NCBI GenBank assembly: GCA_030762935.1
Contig: CM060890.1
Coordinates: forward strand, 65,412,765-65,476,764
Direction of reading: 5' to 3'
Origin: Hymenopus coronatus
Taxonomy: Eukaryota > Arthropoda > Insecta > Mantodea > Hymenopodidae
DNA: 64,000 bases
Shown here: piece after piece, positions 1 to 12,211 of the stretch
Position numbering within the stretch: the stretch's first letter is position 1
Layout of the letters: each line of letters opens with the position of its first letter
Notes under the pieces: model-generated
Seen by the model: the letters and a program-made list of their open reading frames with translations, nothing else
What the model was told of the DNA's origin: nothing
Databases searched by the model: none
Made by a program: the position numbers and the translations under genes

Positions 1-1300
1 AAGTAATTACTAAGTGATGTTTGTGTTACACTTTTGTTTTTAGGAAAAACAATATTAAGAATTTAAGAAAAATAATATTCTCAGTTCTAAATAAGTAACC
101 GATAACTGAGCACAAATTGGTTTAGTCGCTGCTGATATTAAGCTACACACAGTTCTCCCTCTGGAAGAATTACAGTAAAATTATCTTAAATAGCCCTATT
201 AAAACTTTTGACGTTCAGAAAATTAACAATATAATCTGTAATATTAGATGTATTTTCTATGAAATAACAACTATCATATTCTACTCCTTGATATTTTCAA
301 GAAGCCACCTCAGAGTCATAGCCCAGGCATCACCAATTCCCAATGGATAAACACAATGTGCTGATGGTCTCTCTTTTCTTGCAGTGAATGGTGATAAAAT
401 TTATAATGTTGGGAACAAGAAAAAATCCAACACACAGGTTGTCTACTCCTGTGTTTATGCATGCCTAGAAAGAATCTTTCTTTTTATAGAAAGTGGCAGA
501 ATAAGTATTTAGTTTGTGGTATAGTTCTACACCCAATTAGAAAATTCATTTTGTTGCAACATTAAGCAACCTGTGCAAAAGAGTATGATAGTTACCAAGC
601 AGAAGGACATTTCTTTGAATTGTTAGATATCAGTTACCAGGATCTTGTTATTGTTTACTGTCATAAATGTAAAAGTTTTTCATTAAAAATTAACCCTCAT
701 ACTGTTAGTGTTACAATGCAACTGCAAGGTATTGATCAGTTAATGGCTTGTTGTTTTATCATTCTAATAATATAAGTGTCCTTATTTTTTGCAATTATTT
801 ATGTTACAACTACTAAACTTCTGAAAATATGTACAAATATGTACACACCATAAACATAATTAAGAGACATTACAACAGGGCAACTGTTCTATCAATCATA
901 AACCTATAATACACATATTTGTTTATAAAAAGGCTTGATAAACTCAAATGATGCTCCTAAAATAAATTTGGTCCACAAACTACTGTCCCTAAATAAAAGG
1001 ATTTATATTACATTTATAAATAACAAAGGACGTATTCTTCATCTGTTGGCTGTTTGCATTCTAGCCTATTGTTACAGTATAAAATGGACTCCTTGCAATA
1101 AAACTCTATTCTGTTTGCCCGTCTTCACAGACAGGAGTAGCATGCCTGACTGACGTTAATACAATGGGCATATTACTGGCATGATCCGAGAAGGGGGAAG
1201 TCACTACAACAAACGTCTTCTCTCTTGCCATACGAAACATAACCAACTAGCCTTGAAGTCAGCCAAAGCAGATAGGGATTCTTAATATGCCTAATGAACA
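1..1300. other. AT-rich noncoding stretch
   Basis: No exon with a recognisable protein family, plausible splice sites or obvious transposon remains was seen on either strand. It may be intron of the minus-strand Kelch-like gene to its right, but no further Kelch exon was recognised. Confidence 0.5.
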
Positions 1301-1308
1301 CATTAAAA

Positions 1309-1470
1309 GGCTGGCCCCATAGTTCAGATGGTAGAACACCTGCCTATTGTGCAAGAGGTTCCACATTCCATTCCCAGCTGAGGGGTAGGAATTTTTCTTA
1401 GTCCAGATTATTCCCTATCCTCCCAGAGTCTGGAAGTATAAAAGAGGATGTGAATGTTATGTGATCTAAT
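1309..1470 (+). repeat. tRNA-derived SINE, family C, copy 1
   Basis: The head resembles a tRNA with an A-box-like segment (agttcagatggtagaac) and a degenerate B box, followed by a body containing a Leu-like ggggtaggaattttt segment and a tail mentioning tctggaagt. A second diverged copy lies near 4.9 kb. It is a transposed repeat rather than a tRNA gene because the cloverleaf cannot be closed. Confidence 0.55.
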
Positions 1471-1666
1471 GAATAAAATTAAAGGAAATAGAAACCCGAC
1501 AACAACAGCAATTTGTGCCACGGGGAAATGCCACTGATAGGATCATGTACATAAAAGCTGTGTATAAATGGAATAAAAAAAAAATATTAAAAATTATCCA
1601 TTTCAAAAGCAAAAGGATGTGTTTTTTTAATATAAAGTTCTAGCTAACAAGTAATTAAAATAGTTA

Positions 1667-1678
1667 TTATTATTATTA

Positions 1679-1709
<31 letters not shown>

Positions 1710-1726
1710 GTTACTACTACTACTAC

Positions 1727-1789
<63 letters not shown>
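1667..1789. repeat. ATT/AAT trinucleotide microsatellite
   Basis: About 120 bp of ATT units switch through a short ACT run into AAT units, so the tract has some self-complementarity and could fold back. Confidence 0.95.
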
Positions 1790-3085
1790 GCTGTATGTAT
1801 TAAATTTCATGCTTATTTACACTGTTAAGGATAAGTTTAATTAGTTCTGAATAAAAAATGCACTTATAATTTGCCAAGTGAAAAAGGGCTAGTGCACCTC
1901 GTTGAAGCATACATCTCTGAACATTTAGAAGTATTAGAGGAAGAAGTATGAAAAGCTTTGAATTTGTGTTGACATTGCCAGAAAATGGCTGTTACTCCAC
2001 AGAAAATGCATGTAAAACTAATATAGAAGCAGCAGATATTTCATTCCAAGAAGTCATAATTTAGCAACTTAGAAAACAAAACACACAGAATTAATCAAAA
2101 GACAATGGACATGTTTATAATGCTGCAATATCTATGCATTACTTTACATAAAAACCTTTTAATAGCACTATATAAGAATTATTTAAAAAGAGAAAATTGA
2201 TTCCAGAATTATAATTGAAATTGCTTAATTCATATTTAAAACAAACAATTGAGAGATTTTTTTCTCAACTTAACAGACTTTGTGCCATTTCTATATTTTA
2301 TTTGTAGTCTCAAGTATAAAATTATGTTCAGTAATTCATGTTGGCAGTTTCTGTATTATGCAAAACCTGGATAGCCTTTAAATGCTATTAAATAGAGAAG
2401 GCACAAATTTTTAAAAGTTCACTCTATGATTATAAAAAATTACCCAACCATTATGATAATTGTTTCACAACTTAAAATAATTATAAAATATATAGCATGT
2501 TCACAGCATGTCGACATTTAAAAGCAATTTATGTGAATATCAGCAATTTTTCACTAGGTTTAAGGAATTACAGATTTAAGGGGAAAGGGAAGGAATTATC
2601 ACTGAAAGCTTCATTCAAAATTATATAATTGATAAAAAATATGCAGATAGATAAATTAAATTATTGAGCTTTCATTTGAGGTTTAGCCCTCCCTGGGCAG
2701 AATTATTTTCAGGATTTTTTAGGTATTTCCAAGTACTGTCTTTCTGCAACTGACAAAATGAAAGCAAGAGCACAGAAATATGATTACGTGAATCTAGTAA
2801 TATCTAGTTTCCATTTAATAATGTGCATTTTAACCATGAAGATAATAATATTGAATATGCCAGCTAATGTTAAATAGTTACAACAAAAAAAAAAAAAAAA
2901 AAAAAAAAAAAGAAAAGAGGAAGCAGTAAATTAATAAATGAATATCCCAATTTGTATGCTTACTTGAACTATTAAAGTGATACTGTGCACATTTGTGGAA
3001 TGGCTCCAAATCTAGCTAAGTAAGTTGTATACTATAAAAAAAATATATATATATATATTGGAAATATGTAACAAAAAAAATCTAA
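1790..3085. other. AT-rich noncoding stretch
   Basis: It holds a run of about 28 A residues near 2,884 and a short TA tract near 3,042. No coding exon or recognisable mobile element was found. Confidence 0.5.
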
Positions 3086-3099
3086 TGTGTTTCACTCAA

Positions 3100-4305
3100 A
3101 TGACTAAATGAAAAGGTACGAAATGACACTGTGGGTATAATTGAAGTCTTTATTCAAAAGTAAACACTGGAGGCCTGAGCACCACTATCCCACTGTTTAA
3201 CGAGTCGAAGGATTCCCTATTCCCAGAATTCCCGTGGCTGTAACAAGAGCCAGTCCTCTACTGTGTCCTTCAGTTTGTCATCCAATTGAAGCGCTTCCCT
3301 TTGAGATGTTTTTTGAGTGAACCAAACAGATGGAAGTCACAGGGCTACATGTCCAAGCTGTAGGGCGGATGCTCAAGCTGCTCCCACTTGAACTTGACCA
3401 GTACACTTTGTGTGACCCTGGAGATGCGTGGATGCGTGTTAGTTTGAAGCAGAATCACTCCCTCCGTGAGCAGCCCAGGCTGTTTGCTCTTGATGGACTT
3501 GCAGTACATGTCATACTGATAATGGTTTTTCTGTACTTGAGGAATTCGATGAGTATCGGACCTCAGACATCGAAAAAGATGGTGAGCATTATCTTGCCTG
3601 CTCAGGGCACAGCCTTGAATTTTTAGGGGGAGGTGACGATGGATGCTTCCATTGCATGCTGTCCTGCTTTGTCTCTGGCTCGAAGTGATGGCGCTAACTC
3701 TCGTCCTGGTGACAATTCGCTCCAGAAAAGCAGGTGTTGCAGTGCTAGCCCCATATGCAGTTCCTTTTGTGGTTTGCTGAGCTTCTTCGGAACACAATGT
3801 TCCAACACTGGCCCCCACCATCACTGCCAACATTTTGCATTGTGACACGCTGATTACTTCTTACCTGATCGATGAGTTCTGCTGTGATTACTGTGTTTGC
3901 CTGGCCTGGTCTCAGATCATCTCTCAAACACTGCTTCACGAAAATGGGCACTCCACTTTCTCACTGACTTCCCTGTATACGGCTAACATCTGGCAATGAA
4001 TATTGGCCAGTTTAACACCTTCTGCAGTCAGAAATCTGATAACACCTCACTGTTCCTCAATCGTCAAATTTTGCAATCTGAATGCCATATCCTCACACAC
4101 ACTACCGCGTTAATTGTACGGAACACACAACTGCCTGCTTCTATCCTGTGTCATGTGCAGGCACCCGCGCAAGCGCACAACCAGGCCAGACACTATATTC
4201 GCGTCCCTTGATGTCACACTAGATTATCCTAAAGCAGCATGTTCAAATTTCAACCAGTTTGATTGTTAAGACATTTCTTACCTTTTCATTTGAACACCCC
4301 TAATA
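3100..4305 (-). mobile_element. decayed mariner-like DNA transposon
   Basis: Read on the minus strand, the segment encodes broken pieces of a mariner-family transposase. From N to C these include a helix-turn-helix-like part (LRDDLRPGQANTVITAELID, 3,870-3,930), a middle part, and the C-terminal core with LLTEGVILL and KFKWEQLEHPPYS near 3,360-3,480, followed by a CDFHLFGSLKKHLKGKRF-like stretch. Frameshifts and stops split the reading frame into at least three pieces, so it is inactive. The ends share an inverted match around AAATGAAAAGGTA followed by GAAATG. This matches cut-and-paste mariner elements, which duplicate TA. The exact left end is uncertain. Confidence 0.8.
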
Positions 4306-4389
4306 CTTATGTTAATCAAAATAACCATTTCCAGAAATTGTGGGATTATTTTCTTTTAAGCACAAAGGAGGTTAGGAAAGGGTCATTAT

Positions 4390-4432
4390 GTGGAGGAGGA
4401 GGAGGAGGAGGAGGAGGTGGTGGTGGTGGTTG
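4390..4432. repeat. GGA/GGT trinucleotide repeat
   Basis: A short run of GGA units is followed by GGT units, giving a purine-rich tract. Confidence 0.9.
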
Positions 4433-4559
4433 ATTGTCCATTTGAGAAGTGCAAAACATTTGGAAGTACAAACCAATAATAAATAGTATCTAGGAAATGA
4501 AAAAAACAAGTTTTGACATAAGCTGCATGCTTTAATGACACATATATTTTTGTGCAGTA

Positions 4560-4660
4560 ACATTTTCTCTCTTATGGTTCAGCAGTTATAGAAAAGCCAT
4601 TCAGAATGTAAAGGAGTTCAAAGGCTATTCCCAGAAAATTTTCTATATGCATTTCATACA
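4560..4660 (+). repeat. X1 repeat fragment
   Basis: This matches the central part of the X1 family: the tctcttatggttcagcagtt segment, then cattcagaatg and ggctattcccagaaaatt. Most of the element is missing. Confidence 0.65.
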
Positions 4661-4904
4661 GAGACAAAGCTGGAACAATGGAAAAAATAAAATCATGCTG
4701 TAAAACAATTAAACACAGCTTCCACAGGGTTTCTGAACTAGGTCCATACTTATTTTTGGTACCTATATGTGAACAACATAATTGATCTGGTACAACAAAA
4801 TGGAGGCTGGAGGTTTAGCCATTGGATACCCAGTTGACATGACATTAAAAATTAAAGCCAAAAAAATAACTGAGGCAAAAGCAAATTCAATATGGAAATT
4901 AATG

Positions 4905-5080
4905 ACTGCCTCTGTAGTCAAGTGTCGGCATTGTGGCTTCTGACCCAGAGGTGCTGGACTCAATTTCTGACTGGGCTGGGGAATTTTCTTTAACTAGAAT
5001 CATTCTCTATCACTTCTCTGTTTGGAAGTGTGCATGTGAGAGTTAATGTACGTGTGTTTAATAGTACAGTACTGAAAAAA
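4905..5080 (+). repeat. SINE family C, diverged copy 2
   Basis: It has the same layout as the copy at 1.3 kb: a degenerate tRNA-like head, a gaattttctttaactag segment and a tail with gtttggaagtgtgcatg. It is highly diverged and the limits are approximate. Confidence 0.45.
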
Positions 5081-5128
5081 ACTAATGTTAATAAACCCTA
5101 TAGTTCAGCAAGAAAATATACCACATAT

Positions 5129-5129
<1 letters not shown>

Positions 5130-5170
<41 letters not shown>
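5130..5170. repeat. CA dinucleotide microsatellite
   Basis: An uninterrupted AC run of about 36 bp is flanked by AT-rich sequence. Confidence 0.95.
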
Positions 5171-5174
<4 letters not shown>

Positions 5175-5321
5175 TATACATTTGACATCTCCTTTTACAG
5201 CTGTATTTAAAGGATGGATAAAATGATTTAAGAAATTATTTTTGAGTAGCATTTAAAAAGCAAGTATAGAAATCAATAGGAGCGTATAACAATTTTCTTC
5301 ACTTCACATTCCAAATGTATT

Positions 5322-5862
5322 TTTACTTTCTATAGCACATCTGTACAACAGAGGGTATTGCATTCCACCCAAAATGTCAGTACAGAGATTTCACTGGAAA
5401 TACATGTTTTGAGGCCACTGAGTTCAAAAAAGCATTATTAAAAAATGTTCATGGGTGTGCCTGTGGGCTGCGTAGCTCAAAAGGAAATGCTTGTTAAATA
5501 TCAAACTGGATATATAGCTCCAATATTTTCTAAACATGTGGACATGAAGATTTACAAGAAAATCTCCCCATTCCAAACTACCCTCTATATGAAACATTTT
5601 TCGAAAATTTAATTTTGTCAAAAATGCCTCTAACGACTGTGATTAAAATAGAATATATTTTAAATATTTCCATGACAAATAAAATGTATATCTTAAATTT
5701 TCTGGAAAAAGCCTGTAACTTGTAAACCATAAGAGATACACAAGAACTTACCACACAAAATATATACATCTTGTTAAATCACACAATTTATGTTGTATAC
5801 ATTTTTTGTAGAGATAACGATTTGCAAGATATTCCTCGTTATTGGTTTCAATTTTTAACTAC
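5322..5862 (-). repeat. X1 repeat, minus-strand copy
   Basis: Its reverse complement runs in the same order as the copy at 47.7-48.6 kb: gaggaatatct, then tacaacataaattgtgtg, then the cagaaaatttaagatatac and agggtagtttgg blocks, then tttgggtggaatgcaatacc, ending near gctatagaaagta. It starts partway into the family consensus, so about 300 bp of the 5' part is absent. Confidence 0.8.
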
Positions 5863-5864
5863 TT

Positions 5865-6630
5865 ATAGAGCTACAGAGCTATAAGGAGTATTTTCAAGAA
5901 GAGGGGAAACTGGTGGAAAAATACCATAAATGGGATACTGGACAAGTTGCATGAAATTGCCTTGAAAATATTGTCCTTTTTATTATACAATTTGAAAGAA
6001 CAATGGACATGGGCAACAAACCAAAAATCATTGTCGCTATTGAGCAAGAGCATAGAGATATATGGAGCATTTCCACGAGCTGGACCAAAGAGATAAAACA
6101 AATTTTACAAACAGGGTTACTGGACAAGTTTGGCATTACAACAAAAGAAAAAAAAAATATGGTAATGACTGAGTTATACACATGAAGAAAACGAAGAAGT
6201 ATTAAACAAATTTGCATTTTTGCATTACTTGAAAAGGGTTGGCAGCCTTCTTTAAACTCATTTTCCCACAAAACTCCAATAAAATTGATTAAAATTCAGA
6301 AGTAATTTTGGAAAGATAGAAGAAGCACTCTTCTCAGATTGCAGATCTTCACATGGTCATTGGTCACAGTGGTGCAGAGCCCCACCCATCTAGCAAGAGT
6401 ATATACTTGAACAGTTTTCAGTTACTTTATTCAGTTCCTGAAGACTGCAGCTGATTATCCATGTAGCCATAATAAATAACGCTCACTGTGAAAGCTTCCA
6501 AGTCTTCCACTTCCAGAAGAGGTGAACTGTAGTTCCAACAGGTTAGTATAATGTTTGGCAGTTTTCTACAAACTGGGTCTAATATTTTGGTTCATTTCAT
6601 GGATTTTTTTTAAATAGGCAGCTACTCCAT
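5865..6630. other. noncoding stretch
   Basis: A few short open frames occur but none has recognisable family motifs. A segment near 6,420-6,540 could belong to the flank of the hAT relic on its right, but this was not resolved. Confidence 0.4.
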
Positions 6631-6639
6631 TCATTGTTA

Positions 6640-7090
6640 AAAAGAAAACATAATATGGTTAACAATCTCCAATTTGGCCATATCAATTAAGAAATCAAAA
6701 TACAGGTGACAGCTGACAAACATTGGTTATGCTTGTTGCCTCATCCAGCTGAAGAGCAACAAAGTTGATTTCATTAATTTCTTTTCCAATTTATTTCAGC
6801 AGAGCGCTGGACACAGAAACAATCAATTCATTTTGAACCAAGTTTTACAAACCTGTAAACATTGAAGAATGTTCCAAATGATGCTTTAACATGTCAATAT
6901 ATCTGGTGATTAAATGCATTAATTCAGCATAATTTCCTCTAGTTGTTTCATTGTGTTCCTGTTTTCCAAAGAAACAAACAATAAACTGCTTTAGAACATC
7001 TCATGCCTCTTACTTCTTCATTGTAATTCTTTTCTGCCCATCCAACATGTGGTCAATTCTGACTTTTCTGAATGCCATTTACAAAATGAT
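6640..7090 (-). mobile_element. hAT-superfamily transposase relic (DUF4371 / ZMYM-like)
   Basis: On the minus strand the translation contains, in order, a segment like RGNYAELMHLI, then FTGL, a stop, QNELIVSVSSALL and finally NFVALQLDEATSITN. This order and the ALQLDEAT motif are typical of the DUF4371 region of hAT-like transposases and of ZMYM-type domesticated genes, where the Asp is part of the catalytic core. Several in-frame stops and at least one frameshift are present, and no dimerisation domain follows, so it is a fragment. No terminal repeats were found. Confidence 0.7.
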
Positions 7091-7099
7091 AGTGTTAAG

Positions 7100-8520
7100 A
7101 TGGTTTGCTATAAGGTATAGTATTTAATAGCCTTGTGTATAATTACCACACCCATGGTAATAAGCTCCATATTTATTTCTGCACACTTCTAATTTTGAGA
7201 CACCTTGGCAAAAAGTCTGAGCTTATGTTAGCTTCAACACTATACATTTGCAGCTTGATTTTCTTGTATGTTGTGGTTAATTTGACAGAATTGAGATCAA
7301 GGTATCTGGAACAACTATAAGCAGTGTCCCAAAAATTATGGCTTTATTTCTTATTTGGAAACTCAAGCTACAGTTAACGTAAGCCACATATTCCCACTTA
7401 CTTGTTATACATAATCACTCACAATATTGTATGATAAATTCACAAAGAATTTTCAACATTCAAAGATAGTAAACAAATAATAGTCAATTGGGTAATTATA
7501 GAGAACTTGGGCCCCTCTAGAAATTAAACTAATTGTGGTTTGGCTGTAAGTTTGGTTTATACTTGTCACGTTTTCACCATTTTTTTTTATCGGAAAAGCT
7601 CCGTAATTAAGTTAAACACTAATTTATTACGTGCGCGTAGCGATCCTTTTTTGTGATATTTATGAAGTATGATGCCTAGAAGGAGTAGAATATAAATAAA
7701 GAAGTCTTGTAGTACTTTTGCAATGTAAATATATAATAATACTACACACTAAAGTGCCTAAAACCTGAGTTTCATTGTCTGCTGTTCAGTGAATTTTATT
7801 ATACAGAACTTCGGCCACTCTAAAATCGAATGAAACTAAGTGCGATTGATTGACTTTGTATTCATGATGACAATTTCAAAGCCTGTGGATTTCAAATTTA
7901 GCGCGAGGTTAGGTTCAAATCTGTTTAGGTTAGTGTGTGTATATAAATTTATGTTTCTAATTTTATATCATGGTAGTACCTCATTATCGATAATTCCAAC
8001 AACTCCTAACAGCGCAATGGATACAACATTGTTTTTTAAACCATCTCCTCACCCATAATCCATCTCTAACCACACCGGTCCCGTTAGAGTGCAAAACTGG
8101 CATAAGTCGCAGTGGAGAGATGTAGCGGCCCAACTTGTAAATAATTACCATCAAATGTTATAAGTATTTCTAATGCATGACTAATGATAGCACTTACTAG
8201 CTTGGAAAAACAGAATATATAAAGGGATACTGTTGATGAGTGAACTGATAACATTGTACTTGATTCCCTTGTTCCTACCTTCATACCTCAACTAATGTCC
8301 ATTCTGATCAGCAGAATAATGCATTAATAAGACTGCAACATTATGTTTCCAAAGCTACACCTTGAGGTGTCAGTTTTTTTAAATCAGATTTTGCACTTGG
8401 GAAAACTAAAAAGAATTGACTTCACTAAAAAGCCTAACAAATAACTGACCACCATACTGTAGCAATCAATGCCACATTAGTTAAAAGTATCCTTTACTAC
8501 AAATAAGTGCCTAACATACA
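7100..8520. other. noncoding stretch, probably intron of the Kelch-like gene
   Basis: It lies immediately downstream (minus strand) of the Kelch-like exon donor site. No following BTB exon was recognised here, so the next exon must be further left or outside the window. Nothing else was identified. Confidence 0.4.
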
Positions 8521-8539
8521 ATAAACACTACACACTTAC

Positions 8540-8814
8540 TTTCATAACTCTGCCACCAGCAACAATTTCCACATCACAAAATCTTGTGTTCTGGCGTAGA
8601 AAATTCAGATTCAACAAAACCTTTGATGCATAATGCCGAGATGAATATTTTTTATCAGTTGTTGATGTGCCTGGCATTTCATTCCCATTTATATTAGGAG
8701 CACCCATATGGAACTGTTGATCAGGAGCTGAGGCCCGACCCCTTGAATCACCACTCTTCAAAGGAGGCATGTCTAGGCTAGCCATCAAATCATGGAGGAA
8801 ACGACGACTCCAGT
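8540..8814 (-). CDS. BTB/Kelch-like protein, one internal exon (start of BTB domain)
   Basis: The minus-strand exon is bounded by an acceptor (ttttcag) just above 8,814 and a consensus donor (gtaagt) starting at 8,539. Its 275 nt read openly through a Ser/Gly/Pro-rich linker (about 55 residues) into the first strand and helix of a BTB domain. The hallmark is HYASKVLLNLNFLRQ followed by RFCDVEIVAGG, matching the LRxxxxxCDVxxxxxG signature of KLHL proteins, which are Cullin-3 ubiquitin-ligase substrate adaptors. The exon opens mid-codon, so coding sequence exists upstream, and the frame stays open above the first ATG. The rest of the BTB, BACK and Kelch repeats are not in view. The exact KLHL subfamily cannot be told; a non-Kelch BTB protein is possible but less likely. 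Confidence 0.8.
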
Positions 8815-9535
8815 CTGAAAATTATAATGAAAGAAAAATAAATATATTAATTATTTCCATGGCTACAAATAAGCTATTTTTGGAATGGAATAATCTCACT
8901 TGATTAAATTAAATCTCTGCATTAGCATCTTCCAAAGATGGAATTACTCACCCCTGAATGCTGAGAAACGGTCAAGTGCAATTTTGCTTTAAAATAATGG
9001 TTTCAACATTCTCGAATTCATCACAATAAACAAACTTAAGGCCACATAAATTACATCAACGATGTCCTTATAAATGACAGAAGCAAAACAGCTGACAAAT
9101 GTCAATGACGATCCACTGTTAATCCTGGTTGTTCTCTCACTGACAAGGCTAAACAATTTCAGAAATCAAAACAATGGTATTCAATTGTGCTTTACCAATT
9201 CAAAACGTATCTGTATTTATATCTACTTTTACAAAATAATCTCCACCATAATATTTACACCAACCCATGCCATTAGAAACCCTTCGTACTCCACTTTCTC
9301 ATGCGCATGCGCAACAATAACCAAAACACTGACAGCTTTCAGAAGTTTAAATAATATACAAACTTGTTAATAGCTCCAGTATGGTATTTATCTGACCACT
9401 GCGTGTCACACACATATATTAAAACCATATCTGAAAACGAAGATTTTTTTCACATTAACCATTTACAGAACTATGTAAACGAGCTTCCTAGGTTGCCAGA
9501 TTTTTTCAGCCCAGATGCTCATTCGTTTTAATTTC
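8815..9535. other. noncoding stretch upstream of the Kelch-like exon
   Basis: It is presumably intron of the minus-strand gene. No additional exon was recognised. Confidence 0.4.
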
Positions 9536-9538
9536 TCT

Positions 9539-9945
9539 AATTACCGATCCTGCTTACAGCGCCATACGGTAGCAGTTCACCATGAGGGAGATTCTATTGT
9601 AAAAGTTGCCTATGCATTAACAGAAACTAGACATCTCTAGCTACCATATTTTGGGTTAGCTAAATTTTACTTTCTCTTCATGTACATACTATGTACATAG
9701 TATATAGAGAAGGTATTGCATTCTACCCAAAATTTGATACGAAAATTTCACCGGAAACATTTATTGGGTAACAACAATCCAAAATACACTCTAATTACCG
9801 ATCCTGCTTACAGTGCCATAGGGTAGAATTCACCGTGATGAGATTCTATTGTAACAATTGCCTGTGGATAAACCAAAAATAGATATGTATTAACTACCAT
9901 ATTTTGGGTTAGCTAAATTTTTCTTTCTCTACATGTACAGTCGCA
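9539..9945. repeat. direct duplication of about 150 bp
   Basis: The block beginning taattaccgatcctgcttac at about 9,539 recurs at about 9,791. Each copy continues through gattctattgtaa and ends with ccatattttgggttagctaa. Between them lies a fragment of the X1 terminus in minus orientation (gtacatagtatatagagaag, gcattctacccaaaattt), suggesting X1 ends mark this array. Confidence 0.8.
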
Positions 9946-9949
9946 ACCA

Positions 9950-10290
9950 TTTGTATCGCGGGTCGATGTGGGATGTAATGGAACTAACTTGCATTTCGTC
10001 TGGCACTGCATGCTCTATTAATTGTTTCCAAAGGTAGTTTTTCCTTTTCAGCAAGGCTTGTCGCTAGGTAGCAGCAGCACTGCAAATCACCAGCAGATAA
10101 CAGGCACTTCAAACCATTTGGCAACTGACGACAAAATACATACTTTTCACAAAAGTAAATACCCATGTTCTATTAGCGCGCGAAGGGCGTTCTCGCATAG
10201 AGAATAACATTTGTCATATTATGCTACCATGATCTTTTGCTGTTCAGAGGTAATGGTGGCCATACGCCCAACTCACAGAGCTCACCGCAA
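9950..10290. other. mixed-composition noncoding stretch
   Basis: It is richer in CpG than its surroundings, with segments such as gtatcgcgggtcgatg, and could be a promoter or 5' exon of the Kelch-like gene, but no splice-consistent exon could be demonstrated. Confidence 0.25.
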
Positions 10291-11924
10291 CAATCACTGT
10301 AATCTAATGGGCAAATATTATAAATACGATTTCAATACATCCGTAGAAATTAATTTGGTACTCTGTTTCGGTTAAGTAGTTTAGCAGAAGTAAGAATGAC
10401 TCCAGTGTTGAGTACTCTACTTACAAACGTAACCTTAATTAGCAATTATACATACATCTGAATAGGATAGCTGAAGTCGTTGAAACACGACACTATTAAA
10501 CGACTAAGGAGTCAGAAAGTAGATCGAATAGATTTAGTACTATTTTTTCTCTCTTTTTAACGGAACTGCTTATTTATGTAACTTATACAAGATATAATAT
10601 TTTTCAGTTTAATGGAGCCTCTTTCTGATAGCAAAAACAAACTTTAAGTTGCAAATTACAAGGTTTTTACTTCGCATATCGTTATAATATTGTCGTCCTC
10701 TTACACACAAACGCTTCAATACCGTTGAAATTCTACAACCGAATGTTTTATAAAATATTAATTACAAATGCTACAATTAAAACGGGAAAATACGCCTACC
10801 TCCACTGACAATTATTCCTCCCAAAATTAATAATTAATAATAATATTAATAATATATATTAATTATATTATTAATTTTGGGCATAGGCGTATAAATCTCG
10901 AATTTTATTACCATGTTAAAGAAATACTTCAGTAATGAATTGTTAATGTTCATATTTATCCACAGTATATCTAAGAAAGCATTATATCTTCATATTATAA
11001 AGTATCGCTCGTCAAGAAGGAAATTAAAATGTTTCAGCACAAGATACGAAAATAATTATTTTAGAAATTTTGAGTGAGCTCTGCATGAATACATTCTTTA
11101 TATAGTTGACTATGCAGTTATGCAACACAAATGCAAACACTATGTGATAATAAGACTCATGGTATTCAAAGCACATTACATAGACAATATATTAATAACA
11201 TAAAACACAACATTAATGGTTAAAAAAGCATTCCTAAAAGTACCGGACTTCAACGCATAAAGTATTAAATGGAATATTAAACAGGGCACAACGGAGGTGT
11301 AATTAGCTGAATATCTAGAATAGCGCCTTTAACCTGATTCTCCATTCCTGATAATAACAATCTCGAAGTATTAAATAGATTGTTATTGCTCAATGTCAGA
11401 AAATAAGCGTGCGGGACAAAAGATTCGAACCCGCGACAGACGTTGCTGTTGAATTCAACGTAACCTCTTCGCCTATTGTTCAGTTGGGAACGATGCAATC
11501 TATTCATTTGATAGTATGAACCAATCTGTCCCTAATTAGGCAACAAATTTCATTGCAAGGCGGAAAGTTCGTAACATTCTGAGAAATGGTTTAGATACTT
11601 TGCTGTTGTTTCTAGATATTTCTTTAGATTTATTTAGGGGATGAAATTTCATTTGATTATTAATAAACTCCATGAAGAATTTAAACTTTTAATTGGAAAA
11701 AATTAATAAAGGATCCACTTTTATTTTTATTCCCATCTTTTCTATTATTTTATATAATAATTTTATAAGTTTATTCCCTACAACAGTATGAGTATCGAAG
11801 TGTTCAGTGTGAGGTATAAGTCTTTTTAGTTCCGTTTCTTAATCTCAAACAAATTGATGAGATAATCAAAACGATATAATAGCTATTAAATATTCCGTTA
11901 ATAGACATTTGAAAATATAGGCAC
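10291..11924 (+). repeat. left arm of a large inverted repeat
   Basis: This arm matches the reverse complement of 17,680-19,166 along most of its length. Matching landmarks in order are ctaatgggcaaata, cttaattagc, gacactattaaacgacta, atggagcctctttctgat, cgcttcaataccgttgaa, taaaacattcg, the 76-bp identical block at about 11,333-11,408, ttgaattcaacg, and agttccgtttcttaat. The left arm carries about 120 bp extra near 11,655-11,780 and a private AT palindrome at about 10,830-10,882. A B-box-like gattcgaacccgcgac segment sits near 11,425, so part of the arm may itself be SINE-derived. No open reading frame of note is present. Confidence 0.88.
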
Positions 11925-12210
11925 AAGCACCATGTTATAAACTTAAAATCATATACTTAATATCTATTAAAGTTTAATAATAGCATTTAATATAAAAACT
12001 CGACCTTAATGAAGCGGCAGTGTGATTCTTTGCAAAGTATATCAAAATGGAATCTTGTTTACAATGAATCGGTAACTTTGTCTTCTTTCGGGTTTCTATT
12101 AGGGCTCAATTAATTTTTTTCGTAGACTCCTAATCAGTCATTCCTGTTGTTAAACAATTATAAAAGAAAAATCATTGGTATCATTACATCAAATTGGAAA
12201 TTAAGGCAAA
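11925..12210. other. spacer of the inverted repeat, AT-rich
   Basis: Nothing recognisable was found in this stretch. Confidence 0.4.
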
Positions 12211-12211
12211 A

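Noticed and set aside
3345..3848. 167-residue minus-strand open frame as a single gene
   Set aside because: It joins mariner transposase segments with out-of-frame translation; the real homology switches frames, so it is part of a dead transposon.
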